Shown here piece after piece: positions 34,811 through 46,595 of a stretch of 64,000 nt of DNA. The position numbers and the translations under genes were made by a program. The stretch lies in contig NW_027490232.1 in assembly GCF_050948175.1 (NCBI RefSeq), positions 496,001 through 560,000 on the forward strand, given 5' to 3'. How positions within the stretch are numbered: the stretch's first letter is position 1; the number at the start of each line of letters is the position of its first letter. Source of the DNA: Xylocopa sonorina. Taxonomy: Eukaryota; Arthropoda; Insecta; Hymenoptera; Apidae. Below the pieces are notes generated by a model. That model saw only the letters and a list, made by a program, of their open reading frames with translations. It was not told the DNA's origin and did no database searches.

Positions 34811-37800
34811 TGGTAAGATTTAATATTCATTGCGAAGTGTTATGCATTCCTCGTCTACGATTCAAATGAATGTAAATGCGACACATCCTTGCAAGGAAAT
34901 AGCGTTTGCAGATGTCTACGTATCGTAGCAATAGAGTTCATATGATTCTTAAAACGCGATATCGCATCTCATTTCTATGTTTCATGCTAAGATATAATAT
35001 GATTTGCGAAGTATCATGTATTCCTCGTCTACACTTCAAATGAATGTAAATGCGACACTTCCTTGCTAGGAAATAGCGATTGCAGATGTCTACGTATCGT
35101 AGCAATAGAGTTCATATGATTCTTAAAACGCGATATCGCATCACATTTCTATGTTTCATGGTCAGATATAACATGATTTGCGAAGTGTTATGTATTCCTC
35201 GTCCACACTTCGAATGAATGTAAATGCGACCCTTCCTTGCTAGGAAATAGCGTCTGCAGATGTCTAGGTATCGTAGCAATAGAGTTCTAATGCTTCTTAG
35301 AACGCGATATCGCATCTCATTTCTATGTTTCATGGTAAGATATAATATGATTTGCTAAGTATCATGTATTCCTCGTCCACACTTCAAATGAATGTAAATG
35401 CGACACTTCCTTGCTAGGAAATAGCGTCTGCAGATGTCTAGGTATCGTAGCAATAGAGTTTTAATGTTTCTCAAAATGCGATATAGCATCTCATTTCTAT
35501 GTTTCATGGTAAGATATAATATGATTTGCGAAGAGTTATGTATTCCTCGTCTACACTTCAAATAAATGTAAATGCGACACTTCTTTGCTAGGAAATAGCG
35601 TTTGCAAATGTCTACCTATCGTAGCAATAGTGTTCTACTGCTTCTTAAAACGCGATATCGCATCTCATTTATATGTTTCATGGTAAGATATAATATGATT
35701 TGCGAAGTATCATGTATTCCTCGTCTACACTTCAAATGAATGTAAATGCGACACTTCCTTGCAAGGAAATAGCGTTTGCAGATGTCTACGTATCGTAGCA
35801 ATAGGGTTCTTATGATTCTTAAAACGCGACATCGCATCTCATTTCTATGTTTCATGGTGAGATATAATATGATTTGCGAAGTGTTATGTATTCCTCGTAT
35901 ACACTTCAAATGAATGTAAATGCGACACTTCCTTGCTAGGAAATAGCGTCTGCAAATGTCTACCTATCATAGCGATAGTGTTCTAATGCTTCTTGAGACG
36001 AGATATCGCATCTCATTTCTATGTTCATGGTAAGGTATAGTATGATTTGCGAAGTGTTCTGTATTCCTCGACTACACTTCAAATGAATGTAAATGCGACA
36101 CTTCTATCCTAGGAAATAGCGTTTGCAAATGTCTACCTATCGTAGCAATGGTGTTCTAATGCTCCTTAAAACGCGATACCGCATCTCATTTCTATGTTTC
36201 ATGGTAAGATATAATATGATTTACGAAGTATCATGTATTCCTCGTATACACTTCAAGTGAATGTAAATGCGACACTTGCTTGCTAGGAAATAGCGTCTGC
36301 AGATGTCTAGGTATCGTGGCAATAGAGTTCTAATGCATCATAAAACGCGATATCGCATCTCATTTCTATGTTTCATGATAAGATATAATATTCATTGCGA
36401 AGTGTTATGCATTCCTCGTCTACGATTCAAATGAATGTAAATGCGACACTTCCTTGCTAGGAAATAGCGATTGCAGATGTCTACGTATCGCAGCAATAGA
36501 GTTCATATGATTCTTAAAACGCGATATCGCACCACATTTCTATGTTTCATGGTAAGAAATAACATGATTTGCGAAGTGTTATGTATTCCTCGTCTACACT
36601 TCAAATGAATGTAAATGCGACACTTCCTTGCTAGGAAATAGCGATTGCAGATGTCTACGTATCGTAGCAATAGAGTTCATATGATTCTTAAAACGCGATA
36701 TCGCATCTCATTTCTATGTTTCATGGTAAGATATAACATGATTTGCGAAGTGTTATGTATTTCTCGTCCACACTTCGAATGAATGTAAATGCGACCCTTC
36801 CTTGCTAGGAAATAGCGTCTGCAGATGTCTAGGTATCGTAGCAATAGAGTTCTAATGCTTCTTAAAACTCGATATCGCATCTCATTTCTATGTTTCATGG
36901 TATGATGTAATATGATTTGCGAACTGTTATGCATTCCTCGTCTACGATTCAAATGAATGTAAATGCGACACTTCCTTGCTAGGAAATAACGTCTGCAGAT
37001 GTCTATTTATCGTAGCAATAGAGTTCTAATGCTTCTTAAAACTCGATATCGCATCTCATTTCTATGTTTCATGGTAAGATGTAATATGATTTGCGAAGTG
37101 TTATGCATTGCTCGTCTACGATTCAAATGAATGTAAATGCGACACTTCCTTGCAAGGAAATAGCGTTTGCAGATGTCTACGTATCGTAGCAATAGATTTC
37201 TAATGCTTCTTAAAACTCGATATCGCATCTCATTTCTATGTTTCATGGTAAGATATAACATGATTTGCGAAGTGTTATGTATTCCTCGTCCACACTTTGA
37301 ATGAATGTAAATTCGACCCTTCCTTGCTAGGAAATAGCGTCTGCAGATGTCTAGGTATCGTAGCAATAGAGTTCTAATGCTTCTTAAAACTCGATATCGC
37401 ATCTCATTTCTATGTTTCATGGTAAGATGTAATATGATTTGCGAACTGTTATGCATTCCTCGTCTACGATTCAAATGAATGTAAATGCGACACTTCCTTG
37501 CTAGGAAATAACGTCTGCAGATGTCTATTTAACGTAGCAATAGAGTTCTAATGCTTCTTAAAACTCGATATCGCATCTCATTTCTATGTTTCATGGTAAG
37601 ATATAATATGATTTGGGAAGTGTTATGTATTCCCCGTCTACACTTCAAATGAATGTGAATGCGACACTTCCTCGCTAGGAAATAGCGTTTGCAGATTTCT
37701 TCGTATCGTAGCAATAGAGTTCTAATGCTTCTTAAAACGCGATATCGCATCTCATTTCTATGTTTCATGGTAAGATATAATATGATTTGCGAAGTGTTAT

Positions 37801-38672
37801 GTATTCCTCGCCTACACTTCAAATGAATGTAAATGCGACACTTCTTTGCTAGGAAATAGCGTTTGCAGATGACTACGTATCGAAGCAATAGAGTTCAAAA
37901 GCTTCTTAAAACGCGATATCGCATCTCATTTCTATGTTTCATGGTAAGATATGATATGATTTGCGAAGTATCATGTATTCCTCGTCTACACTTCAAATGA
38001 ATGTAAATGCGACACTTCCTTGCTAGGAAATAGCGTTTGCAGATTTTTTCGTATCGTAGCAATAGAGTTCTAATGCTTCTTAAAACGCGATATCGCATCT
38101 CATTTCTATGTTTCGTGGTAAGATATAATATGATTTGCGAAGTGTTATGTATTCCTCGCCTACACTTCAAATGAATGTAAATGCGACACTTCTTTGCTAG
38201 GAAATAGCGTTTGCAGATGACTACGTATCGAAGCAATAGAGTTCAAAAGCTTCTTAAAACGCGATATCGCATCTCATTTCTATGTTTCATGGTAAGATAT
38301 GATATGATTTGCGAAGTATCATGTATTCCTCGTCTACACTTCAAATGAATGTAAATGCGACACTTCCTTGCTAGGAAATAGCGATTGCAGATGTCTACGT
38401 ATCGTAGCAATAGAGTTCATATGATTCTTAAAACTCGATATCGCATCTCATTTCTATGTTTCATGGTAAGATGTAATATGATTTGCGAAGTGTTATGCAT
38501 TCCTCGTCTACGATTCAAATGAATGTAAATGCGACACTTCCTTGCAAGGAAATAGCGTTTGCAGATGTCTACGTATCGTAGCAATAGAGTTCTAATGCTT
38601 CTTAAAACTCGATATCGCATCTCATTTCTATGTTTCATGGTAAGATGTAACATGATTTGCGAAGTGTTATGT
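34811..38672. repeat. Diverged satellite subfamily segment
   Basis: From about 34.8 kb the monomers change character: ttgctaggaa instead of ttgcaaggaa, tctaggtatcg, aactcgatatcgc, and gaagtatcatg. Several are further diverged at 35.9-36.3 kb. Related variants continue in block 3 across element 3, so this marks a subfamily boundary inside the array and not an effect of the insertion. Confidence 0.75.
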
Positions 38673-40232
38673 TGTGACGTCAGGCGTAGCGCCTGCCACC
38701 CATCAGCCTCCTCACCGCCTCCAGCATCAACCCCTGCACGCAGGCAACCTGCCGTACACGCCTGCAGATACAGCAACCAGCAGCGTTCGTGCGCGCACGG
38801 GTGCACGCGCTCGCACGCACGTAGGAACATCTCTTTCTCGCTCGCACCAACGAGCAACGCTGTCTCGCTCGCACCTACGAGCATCCCCGCCTCCCTCGCA
38901 TCGAGGACTCCGTCCAGAGGGAAGAAGTCGCAGCCCGTCACCGGAATGGGGACTGTTCCAGTTTAGGGAACCAACATTGCCAGACCCTGTGTACTATTTT
39001 TAACTCATATATTACATCTATGTACATGTATTATAATCCTAAATCTAAGTACTCATGACACATATTGTAACACACCACAACACACACGTAATTCTAAGTC
39101 CGTAGGTATATGATTATATATTAAGACGCGCCTGCGTCAACGACACGCGCAGCTAGCCCCACCACGAGCCGCGAGTCCCCACTCGCTGGACCACGCGCTC
39201 CCCACTATGAGCGCCCGCGACCGAAGCGCCTCGCGAACCGAGGAGGTCCGAGACGCGACTCCAGAGAGTCAGTCTACTTCGAGATTCCAGTCCGAGGAGT
39301 CGAATCCTCCAGTACCATTTCTTATACTCGAGCCATTAGCCGCCTCAATGTGGGGTCTAGGCTACGCGCTAGTATTTCTATTTCCTTAGTTCTAACTTAG
39401 AATAATTTCAACTTTGTATAATTTTAACTTAGAATATATTCCATTTATTTTACTACATCTAGTTTTTGAGTTTAATACCATATCTACTAATTCCTATATC
39501 TACTAAATCAAATGCCACTTCTCGCGCTTAATACAAACAGTAACAACGAATTCTTCCACGTGTCTCTTCCATACAACTGGGTAGCTTCCCATCACCTCGA
39601 AGGAGTATAGAACTCAGCTTTGCAGAGTTGCGATAGAGCGGACCGCCGCTTATCCTTCCGAGCATTGTCTGTTAGTACAGAAAACTCTGGGTGAATGGGG
39701 CGTGATTCCGGTTCGCGAAGAACACGACGCGCGGGTAGGAAGAATTTCCTTCGCTCACTTGTGCGTGGATACTTGGGTAACGTATCCCGGATCCCCGTGT
39801 ACCAGCAACCTGTCTCCGCACCTACTCAGCAGCATCTCTCCGAAGTCTCCAGCAACGCCGAGTCTCCTGTTTCCGCAGCCGAGGTTGCTGCGATATCTAC
39901 AGTCTCCACCGAATCCGCTTCGCATCCGAGTCGCAGTTTCCCGCTTCGCTGGAAGCTCATTGAATTATCAACCTCAATCAACAGGCCAGCACCTACGTCG
40001 ATACCAATCAACGATCCACGGCGAGAATTTTACCAACGTATCGAGAACGAAATCAGCAAAGGTAATATTTCCAACTCCTAATATCCGCGAATCGCGAGTG
40101 TTTTGTCCGTGTCGCGTTAGCTGAAATAGTCGAACCCGGTCGTAACGCGTTTCCGCGGACCGAATTTCGAACAAATAGGCTAGTGTCGTGAAGCCTCCGG
40201 ATAAACGAAAAGTTATTTCGCCGGACGTGACA
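38673..40232 (+). repeat. 5' LTR of element 3, 1560 bp
   Basis: It looks the same as the LTRs of elements 1 and 2, including the single full 27-bp unit, but differs from this element's own 3' LTR. A CRE-like TGACGTCA lies at 38675-38682. The leader-region open frame copy is at 39702-40124. Confidence 0.95.
39115..39124 (+). promoter_or_regulatory. TATA-like box, 5' LTR of element 3
   Basis: TATATATTAA is at LTR position 443-452, identical in sequence and context to element 2; it is inferred to be the promoter for this copy. Confidence 0.5.
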
Positions 40233-40238
40233 TAAAAT

Positions 40239-40256
40239 TGGTGACAGCGGTGGGAT
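40239..40256 (+). other. Primer-binding site, tRNA-Leu-like, element 3
   Basis: The same 18 bases and six-base spacer (taaaat) after the LTR as in element 2. Confidence 0.75.
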
Positions 40257-40305
40257 AGTCGCGCATACTCTGCTGTAATTCGACTGATAGGGTACGCGAA
40301 CAGCC

Positions 40306-41637
40306 ATGGCTACGCGCACGCCAATAAAACGCACGCGACTGCAAACTCAAAAGGATTCCGCTATCGAAACCGAACACCGCCGAACTTTGGATTTCCATGA
40401 ACCGCTCGCTTCAAACGGTGCCGCCGCCGCACCTACAACCCCGATTGCTACTACTTCCGCGAATAGAGATAGGGATCAGACAGTTATGAACCTTACAAAC
40501 CAAATCGAATTACTACGGCAAGAATTAGATTCCCTTCGCGCAACTCGTTCAAGTAACGCTGAAACAATTTCTGTCGGTACGCCTCGTACACAACCGTTTG
40601 CTACCTCCATATCTGAAACGTTAACGCCGCAAACAGACAAACTTTCGTTCCGAGAAGCTCTAGAGACAGTTCCAATATTCGACGGAAAGAATATTCCACT
40701 GCTCCAATTTATTCGGGCCTGTAAACGAGCAAAGGACTTAGTTTCGCCAGAAGGGGAGCCTTCACTTACTCGGCTAATAATTAACCGTCTTCGTGGCCGC
40801 GCCTACCTGGCCGTCGAGGACGAACCGTGCACCTCGATTAGACAATTAACTGAAATTCTACGGTCGGCTTTCGGGTCAACGAAATCTACCGACCATTACC
40901 GTGGCGAGTTGGCAAACACGTTTATGCGACCCGGGGAACATATTTTAGACTTTATCGGCCGAATTAAAGATTTGAGGAACGCAGCGATTGACTGCGAACG
41001 TTATGATTCGGACGAAATAATTAGTTCGCGCTCGGGGATAGATTCGCTCACCTTAAGGTGTTTTTGCGACGGCCTTATCCCGGAAATCCGCTTATCTATG
41101 AATACCCGAATATACGAGACATACAACGACGCGTTCGCACACGCAAAGGAACTTTATCGCAGGTACGAACTCGACAAGGAAAGATTAGTCACACCGCGCT
41201 CGCGTAGCGAATTCGTCCCTAACGAACGCCGAGTAGAAACCTTTTGTCATAAGTGCATTAGTAGGAATCATACTACGCGTGACTGTAGGGCTATTAACAA
41301 CCCTCGGCCATATAACTCTTACCCTCGCGATGAACCGCCGAGGGACTCGCGCCGCGTCCAGGACACAAGACCGCAAATAACGGGACCTCCGCGCGGTCAG
41401 TACGCACCACGCGACCGCGTCGAAATTACTTGCAGGTATTGCAAATTCCCAGGGCACACAATCGATGAGTGCCGAAAACGCCAACACAATAACGCGATAG
41501 CTAGTAGAGCCATCGAAAATAACACCCGTCAATACCAGGGAAACGCGAACGGCCTCCCAACCCGCCGCGAGACGGTACGCGAGGCCGCATCGAATCGTCA
41601 CGTTCTCGCACTAACGGAAGAAATCGAGGAGATGTAA
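40306..41637 (+). CDS. gag: Gag polyprotein, element 3
   Basis: 443 aa, intact, starting at the same agccATGG as element 2. It has the same likely coiled coil, capsid-like region and two CCHC knuckles (residues 314-327 and 376-389). It differs from element 2 by Asn to Ile at residue 318, inside the first knuckle but not at a metal ligand, and Ala to Thr at residue 407, just before the frameshift site. Against this there are about eight silent changes, a pattern expected under purifying selection. The C-terminal part overlaps pol in the -1 frame. Confidence 0.94.
   Translation: MATRTPIKRTRLQTQKDSAIETEHRRTLDFHEPLASNGAAAAPTTPIATTSANRDRDQTVMNLTNQIELLRQELDSLRATRSSNAETISVGTPRTQPFATSISETLTPQTDKLSFREALETVPIFDGKNIPLLQFIRACKRAKDLVSPEGEPSLTRLIINRLRGRAYLAVEDEPCTSIRQLTEILRSAFGSTKSTDHYRGELANTFMRPGEHILDFIGRIKDLRNAAIDCERYDSDEIISSRSGIDSLTLRCFCDGLIPEIRLSMNTRIYETYNDAFAHAKELYRRYELDKERLVTPRSRSEFVPNERRVETFCHKCISRNHTTRDCRAINNPRPYNSYPRDEPPRDSRRVQDTRPQITGPPRGQYAPRDRVEITCRYCKFPGHTIDECRKRQHNNAIASRAIENNTRQYQGNANGLPTRRETVREAASNRHVLALTEEIEEM
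41538..41587 (+). promoter_or_regulatory. Programmed -1 frameshift signal, element 3
   Basis: GGGAAAC (41538-41544, read as G GGA AAC), a 5-nt spacer and the 7-bp stem CGGCCTC/GAGGCCG (41550-41556 with 41581-41587) are all unchanged from element 2, although nearby gag bases differ. Confidence 0.85.
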
Positions 41638-44600
41638 ATTTTCGAGCCGCAGTTAATGTAACTGGAAAAACGAGTGTCCCTACGGTCATCATTAATTCGA
41701 AATCGCTAATTAAGCCTGTCGTTATGATGATAGACACCGGGGCAGAAATAAATGTAATAAAAGAAAGCGCGATTAGGAAAAATCTCCAAATAAACCGCGC
41801 CGAACGTTTAACAATCACCGGGATTACCGATGGCACCGTAACCACCTTAGGGACGGTTACGTTATCCATATTTTCACGCGATATACCTTTTAATATTGTA
41901 AGCGCAGATTTTCCTATCAAAACAGCCGGCATCTTAGGATCAGGCTTCTGCGCGGACACGGATATTTCGTTTAAAAATAAATTTATCCTTTGGCACGGCA
42001 ATCGTATACCATTTGCGTCCCCAAGGGATATAATAGAACATATTACACTTCCTCCGCGAACCAATTCAGGTATACGCGTTCGCGTAATTAACTCGAGCGT
42101 CGATGAGGGTATAATCCCCAGAGTTGAGCTCGCGGAGGGAGTTTATTTCGGCAACGCTATAGTACGCGTCAAAGAAGGATACGCTGTAACACGCATAATA
42201 AATGCAACCGACAGCGAAGTAACGATTCCCATTCCCGAAGTACATGTGGATCCACTTCCCGTATCCAGTCTAATTTCAAATCCTAATCCTACGCTGTATC
42301 CTCTATTTTCAAATTCCAACGAACAACAAACTCTTCCAGATCAAAAATTACCAAGCGCCGCATCCAATTATACCAAATCCATCAATGCCGAACCTCTAAA
42401 AACCACAGTTTTTTTTTCAAACAAATATTCAAACCATCGAGTCAATATCAATCACCAAAATATAACAAACAAAACCTTTTCTAAGAACCCCAGAGCTGGG
42501 AACCTAAACAAAACTTCGTACGCCGATATACTTAAACGAAACCCGAAACCGGAGATAACGCGAAGCGAGTCGAGTGCGTCACAACCCGAGAGTAGGTTCA
42601 ACAAAATAATATCCGCCTTACGCCTCGATCACCTTAACAAAGAAGAAAAAACAGACATCCTAGATTTAATTTCCAACGCACAAGATCTTTTCCACTTACC
42701 CGGCGACAAATTAGGCTTCACAAATGTAACTTCACACCGCATACCAACCGTCAATGACCAACCCGTGAACGTCAAACAGTACAGATTCCCTCCGGTTCAC
42801 AAACAAGAAATCCAGAAACAGATGGAACAACTTCTAAGCGACGATATAATTAGACCATCGAAATCACCGTATAATTCCCCGCTCTGGGTGGTTCCGAAAA
42901 AACCGGATTCTGCAGGGAACAAGAGGTGGCGCGTTGTAATCGATTATCGCGCTTTGAACGAAAGATCGGTAGCCGATGCGTACCCTCTCCCCTGTATTAC
43001 GGAAATCCTGGACCAGCTGGGCAGCTCAAAGTACTTTAGTACGTTTGATCTGGCCAGTGGTTTTCACCAAATTCCGATGTCTCCGTCCGACGCCGCGAAA
43101 ACCGCATTTTCGACACCACACGGACATTTCGAGTTCCAACGAATGCCCTTTGGCTTGCGTAACGCCCCAGCCACGTTCCAGAGACTCATGGACAGCGTGC
43201 TAACGGGTTTGCAAGGGAACGAAATGTTCGTGTACCTCGATGATATCGTTATATATGCCAGCTCGTTACAAGAACATAGAAATAAGTTTAATAAACTCGC
43301 GGAGCGATTACGGGCCGCAAATCTGGTACTGCAACCAGATAAATGCGAGTTTCTGCGTCGGGAGGTTAACTATCTTGGTCATATAATAAGCGAGAAAGGA
43401 GTAAAACCAGATCCGAATAAAGTTCGCGCCGTAAAGGACTTTCCGAGACCACAAAATCCTAAGCAAATTAAACAATTTCTCGGTCTCGCTGGCTACTATC
43501 GTCGTTTTATAGCAAATTTCTCTGCACTCGCAAAACCGTTAACGAATCTTTTGAAGAAAGACGCAAAATTCATTTGGCGCAACGATCACGAGAACGCATT
43601 CGTAACTCTTCGTGACATGCTCTGCGAAGCTCCGATCTTACAATATCCTGATTTTACAAAGCCATTCATAATCACATCCGATGCATCTGCCGACGCAATT
43701 GGCGCCGTATTGAGTCAGGGCCCTATAGGAAAAGACCTTCCAATCGCTTATACATCCAGATTACTAAATAGTGCCGAGAAAAATTACTCCACCATTGAAA
43801 AGGAATGTCTGGCGATTATATACGCGGTTCACTTCTTTAGGCCTTACATTTACGGGAAAACGTTCAAACTAGTTACCGATCACAGGCCACTAGTTTGGAT
43901 GAACTCAGTGAAAGACCCATCGAGCAGGTTAATTCGTTGGAGACTCAAATTGGCGGAATACGAATACGAAATCATTTACAAACCAGGAAAAGTTAATATG
44001 AATGCAGACGCCTTATCTCGTAATCCTGTAACCGTGCAACCAATTTCCAATTCCACTGATTCTGAAAACGACCTTTTCGACATCCGACGACCCTCCTCAC
44101 ATTCAATTCCAACCGCTCCACCGCCAACGCCAGCATCCTCTTCCGAGAGTCTCAATACCCCTTATCCTTCGACGAAACAAGAAAAATCTACTTTACCGAC
44201 ACCACCCACTGAATTACCGACCGCCGACACCGACTCACCCGTACGACAACGACACGTATTCGTAACAACTAGAGACTCTATAGCAGCACGACGCGATAAT
44301 CTAGTTTGTTTTATAACAAAAGGAGGCCGCCCTTTCGACAGAGGCGCCCTCGAGTTACAAAAATCAGGAAAATTTTTCCAACACAAGGACCATATCACTT
44401 TAGCAAGAGCTAAAGTAAAATCTGATAACGGTTATTTCCAAATCGCTCTTCCTGTAACTGAACATGAAAGAAAAGCAATCGATAACGAAATTTTACTAGA
44501 ATCACTAAGATCTCTGTATGACGCCGTAACAGAACTTCAAATTCAAACTTTCAGTATTTCGCAAGCTTCAATAGACACGGTACCTTTCTCTCAAATAAAA

Positions 44601-46595
44601 AGAATACTTCTAGATCTTTTCTACGAAACAAACGTACAAATTACAATTTGTCAAGGCTTGATTCAAATTCCACCACCGGAACGTAGAACCGACATAATTC
44701 GCGAAAACCACGACACGCCACTCGGAGGCCACAAAGGAATTAACAAGACATATTCTAGAATTCGCGAGTGGCATTTTTGGCCCAATATGAAAACCGAAAT
44801 ACAAGCTTATATCGATAATTGTGACCAATGCCAGAGACAAAAGTTAACGCGAGTAAAGACACGACAACCATTGACACTAACGGACACTCCCGGCACCGCT
44901 TTTGAAAAAATATCCATGGACGTGATGGGTCCCTTACCTCCAACACCAGACGGCTTTACTAACATTCTCACTATACAATGTCTACTAACAAAATATTCCT
45001 TAGCCATTCCTTTAAAACGCACAACAGCGGTAGATATCGCCGACGCATTCATCACACATTTCATTTGCCAATTCGGATGTCCTAAGGGAATCCTTACGGA
45101 CCAAGGGTCAAATTTTATTAACTCACTCATGAAAACAATAGCAAAAAGATTTAAAATTCAACAGTTCAAAACCACAGCTTTCCACCCTCAAACTAATGGC
45201 TCTGTAGAACGGTCTCATCATGTACTCGCGGAATATTTGAAACAGTTTATCGGCAATCGTAATAATTGGGAAAAATGGCTCCCATTTGCAATGTTTTCGT
45301 ATAATACGAGCACGCACGAGGGCACACGCTACACACCGTACGAGCTCGTATATGGTAAAATCGCCAGGCCTCCTTCAGCAATTCCTTTTCAAGATACGTC
45401 CGAGAACGAATCTTACGCCAATTATCTTGACGAACTAAGCGATAGGATCCGAACTTCGCAGGAACTCGCTAAAAAGAACTTAGATGGAGCTAAAGTCCGA
45501 GCTAAGCATTATTACGACAAAAAACTGAATGTACAGAATTTCCAAGCAGGCCAATGGGTATATTTGCTACGAGAGCCATTGAAGCACAAGTTTCAATCTC
45601 AATACACCGGGCCATATAAAATCTTGGAAATTCTAGATAATAACAATGCCAAAATTAACGTTAAGGGTAGACATAAGATAGTACACACCAATAAGTTAAA
45701 ACTTTGTAAACGGCTGCAAGCGAGAACTGTGAGAGCGAACGTATGCACGTATGACAGATCCAGTGACAGTGTTCAGTGCACCGCTAATCTAAAAACTGAA
45801 AATCACGACGAACTATGTGTAAAAGCAAAACCCAAAGACGCATTTAAAAGTGTGACTAGTGCCAGCAGTGTAGCAACACAGGAAAAGGCCAGAACACCAG
45901 CAGCGCAGCATCCGCAGTATCCACAGCATACGCAGAGGCCGCAGAGCGCACATCATCCGCAGCGCACGCAGAATCCGAAGAACCAACAAAATACGTTGAA
46001 TCCGCTGAATCCACAGAAGATGCAGAATCCGCTGAAACCGCAGAATCCACAGCATCCGCAGCAACCGCGGAATCCAATGCATTCGCATCTACAAGGACGA
46101 GAACAGGACGAGAGCCACGGAAAAGGAGTAATCCATCCGCAGTTGTCCGCTCAGACAAACACAGTCCAGAGATTTCGGCATTGCCGAAATTCTTTTTCAA
46201 TGGGGGGAGGTGTGACGTCAGGCGTAGCGCCTGCCACCCATCAGCCTCCTCACCGCCTCCAGCATCAACCCCTGCACGCAGGCAACCTGCCGTACACGCC
46301 TGCAGATTCAGCAACCAGCAGCGTTCGCGCGCGCACGGGCGCACGCGCTCACACACACGTAGGAACACCTCTTTCTCGCTCGCACCAACGAGCAACGCTG
46401 TCTCGCTCGCACCAACGAGCAACGCTGTCTCGCTCGCACCAACGAGCAACGCTGTCTCGCTCGCACCTACGAGCATCCCCGCCTCCCTCGCATCGAGGAC
46501 TCCGTCCAGAGGGAAGAAGTCGCAGCCCGTCACCGGAATGGGGACTGTTCCAGTTTAGGGAACCAACATTGCCAGACCCTGTATACTATTTTTAA
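41544..46595 (+). CDS. pol: Pol polyprotein, element 3
   Basis: The frame is open from 41523 to TAA at 46593-46595 and is entered by frameshift at 41538-41544; an ATG at 41724 precedes the protease DTGA motif. Domains and catalytic residues are as in element 2 up to the end of integrase (YLDD; SDAS; D,D35E). Amino-acid differences from element 2 are confined to the protease edge, the protease-RT linker, the RNase H-integrase spacer and the C-terminal Gln/Pro tail. I found none in the RT, RNase H or integrase cores despite about 15 silent changes. The tail inside the LTR is 18 residues longer because of two extra in-frame 27-bp units. Confidence 0.95.
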   Translation, partial: RERPPNPPRDGTRGRIESSRSRTNGRNRGDVNFRAAVNVTGKTSVPTVIINSKSLIKPVVMMIDTGAEINVIKESAIRKNLQINRAERLTITGITDGTVTTLGTVTLSIFSRDIPFNIVSADFPIKTAGILGSGFCADTDISFKNKFILWHGNRIPFASPRDIIEHITLPPRTNSGIRVRVINSSVDEGIIPRVELAEGVYFGNAIVRVKEGYAVTRIINATDSEVTIPIPEVHVDPLPVSSLISNPNPTLYPLFSNSNEQQTLPDQKLPSAASNYTKSINAEPLKTTVFFSNKYSNHRVNINHQNITNKTFSKNPRAGNLNKTSYADILKRNPKPEITRSESSASQPESRFNKIISALRLDHLNKEEKTDILDLISNAQDLFHLPGDKLGFTNVTSHRIPTVNDQPVNVKQYRFPPVHKQEIQKQMEQLLSDDIIRPSKSPYNSPLWVVPKKPDSAGNKRWRVVIDYRALNERSVADAYPLPCITEILDQLGSSKYFSTFDLASGFHQIPMSPSDAAKTAFSTPHGHFEFQRMPFGLRNAPATFQRLMDSVLTGLQGNEMFVYLDDIVIYASSLQEHRNKFNKLAERLRAANLVLQPDKCEFLRREVNYLGHIISEKGVKPDPNKVRAVKDFPRPQNPKQIKQFLGLAGYYRRFIANFSALAKPLTNLLKKDAKFIWRNDHENAFVTLRDMLCEAPILQYPDFTKPFIITSDASADAIGAVLSQGPIGKDLPIAYTSRLLNSAEKNYSTIEKECLAIIYAVHFFRPYIYGKTFKLVTDHRPLVWMNSVKDPSSRLIRWRLKLAEYEYEIIYKPGKVNMNADALSRNPVTVQPISNSTDSENDLFDIRRPSSHSIPTAPPPTPASSSESLNTPYPSTKQEKSTLPTPPTELPTADTDSPVRQRHVFVTTRDSIAARRDNLVCFITKGGRPFDRGALELQKSGKFFQHKDHITLARAKVKSDNGYFQIALPVTEHERKAIDNEILLESLRSLYDAVTELQIQTFSISQASIDTVPFSQIKRILLDLFYETNVQITICQGLIQIPPPERRTDIIRENHDTPLGGHKGINKTYSRIREWHFWPNMKTEIQAYIDNCDQCQRQKLTRVKTRQPLTLTDTPGTAFEKISMDVMGPLPPTPDGFTNILTIQCLLTKYSLAIPLKRTTAVDIADAFITHFICQFGCPKGILTDQGSNFINSLMKTIAKRFKIQQFKTTAFHPQTNGSVERSHHVLAEYLKQFIGNRNNWEKWLPFAMFSYNTSTHEGTRYTPYELVYGKIARPPSAIPFQDTSENESYANYLDELSDRIRTSQELAKKNLDGAKVRAKHYYDKKLNVQNFQAGQWVYLLREPLKHKFQSQYTGPYKILEILDNNNAKINVKGRHKIVHTNKLKLCKRLQARTVRANVCTYDRSSDSVQCTANLKTENHDELCVKAKPKDAFKSVTSASSVATQEKARTPAAQHPQYPQHTQRPQSAHHPQRTQNPKNQQNTLNPLNPQKMQNPLKPQNPQHPQQPRNPMHSHLQGREQDESHGKGVIHPQLSAQTNTVQRFRHCRNSFSMGGGVTSGVAPATHQPPHRLQHQPLHAGNLPYTPADSATSSVRARTGARAHTHVGTPLSRSHQRATLSRSHQRATLSRSHQRATLSRSHLRASPPPSHRGLRPEGRSRSPSPEWGLFQFREPTLPDPVYYF
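46172..46190 (+). other. 19-nt odd palindrome upstream of polypurine tract (element 3)
   Basis: ATTTCGGCA-T-TGCCGAAAT is unchanged from elements 1 and 2 although the surrounding region of this element has diverged. Confidence 0.6.
46202..46210 (+). other. Polypurine tract, element 3
   Basis: GGGGGGAGG directly precedes the 3' LTR (TGTGACG at 46211). Confidence 0.9.

Larger units (their letters stand above)
27190..38672 (-). repeat. 174-bp satellite array, block 2 (about 66 monomers)
   Basis: This continues block 1 in the same orientation and in phase once element 2 is removed. Type A and B monomers alternate in larger higher-order units up to about 34.8 kb. After that a distinct subfamily dominates, recognisable by cttgctaggaaatagcg, tctaggtatcg and tcgtccacac. 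No genes or other elements are seen. As in block 1, minus-strand open frames of the 58-residue repeat are a by-product of the 174-bp period; strand is arbitrary. Confidence 0.97.

Noticed and set aside
38637..38672. 36-bp sequence on both sides of element 3 as a long target-site duplication
   Set aside because: The two 36-bp copies differ at several bases and are simply the same part of two different monomers. Ty3/gypsy integrases make duplications of 4-6 bp.
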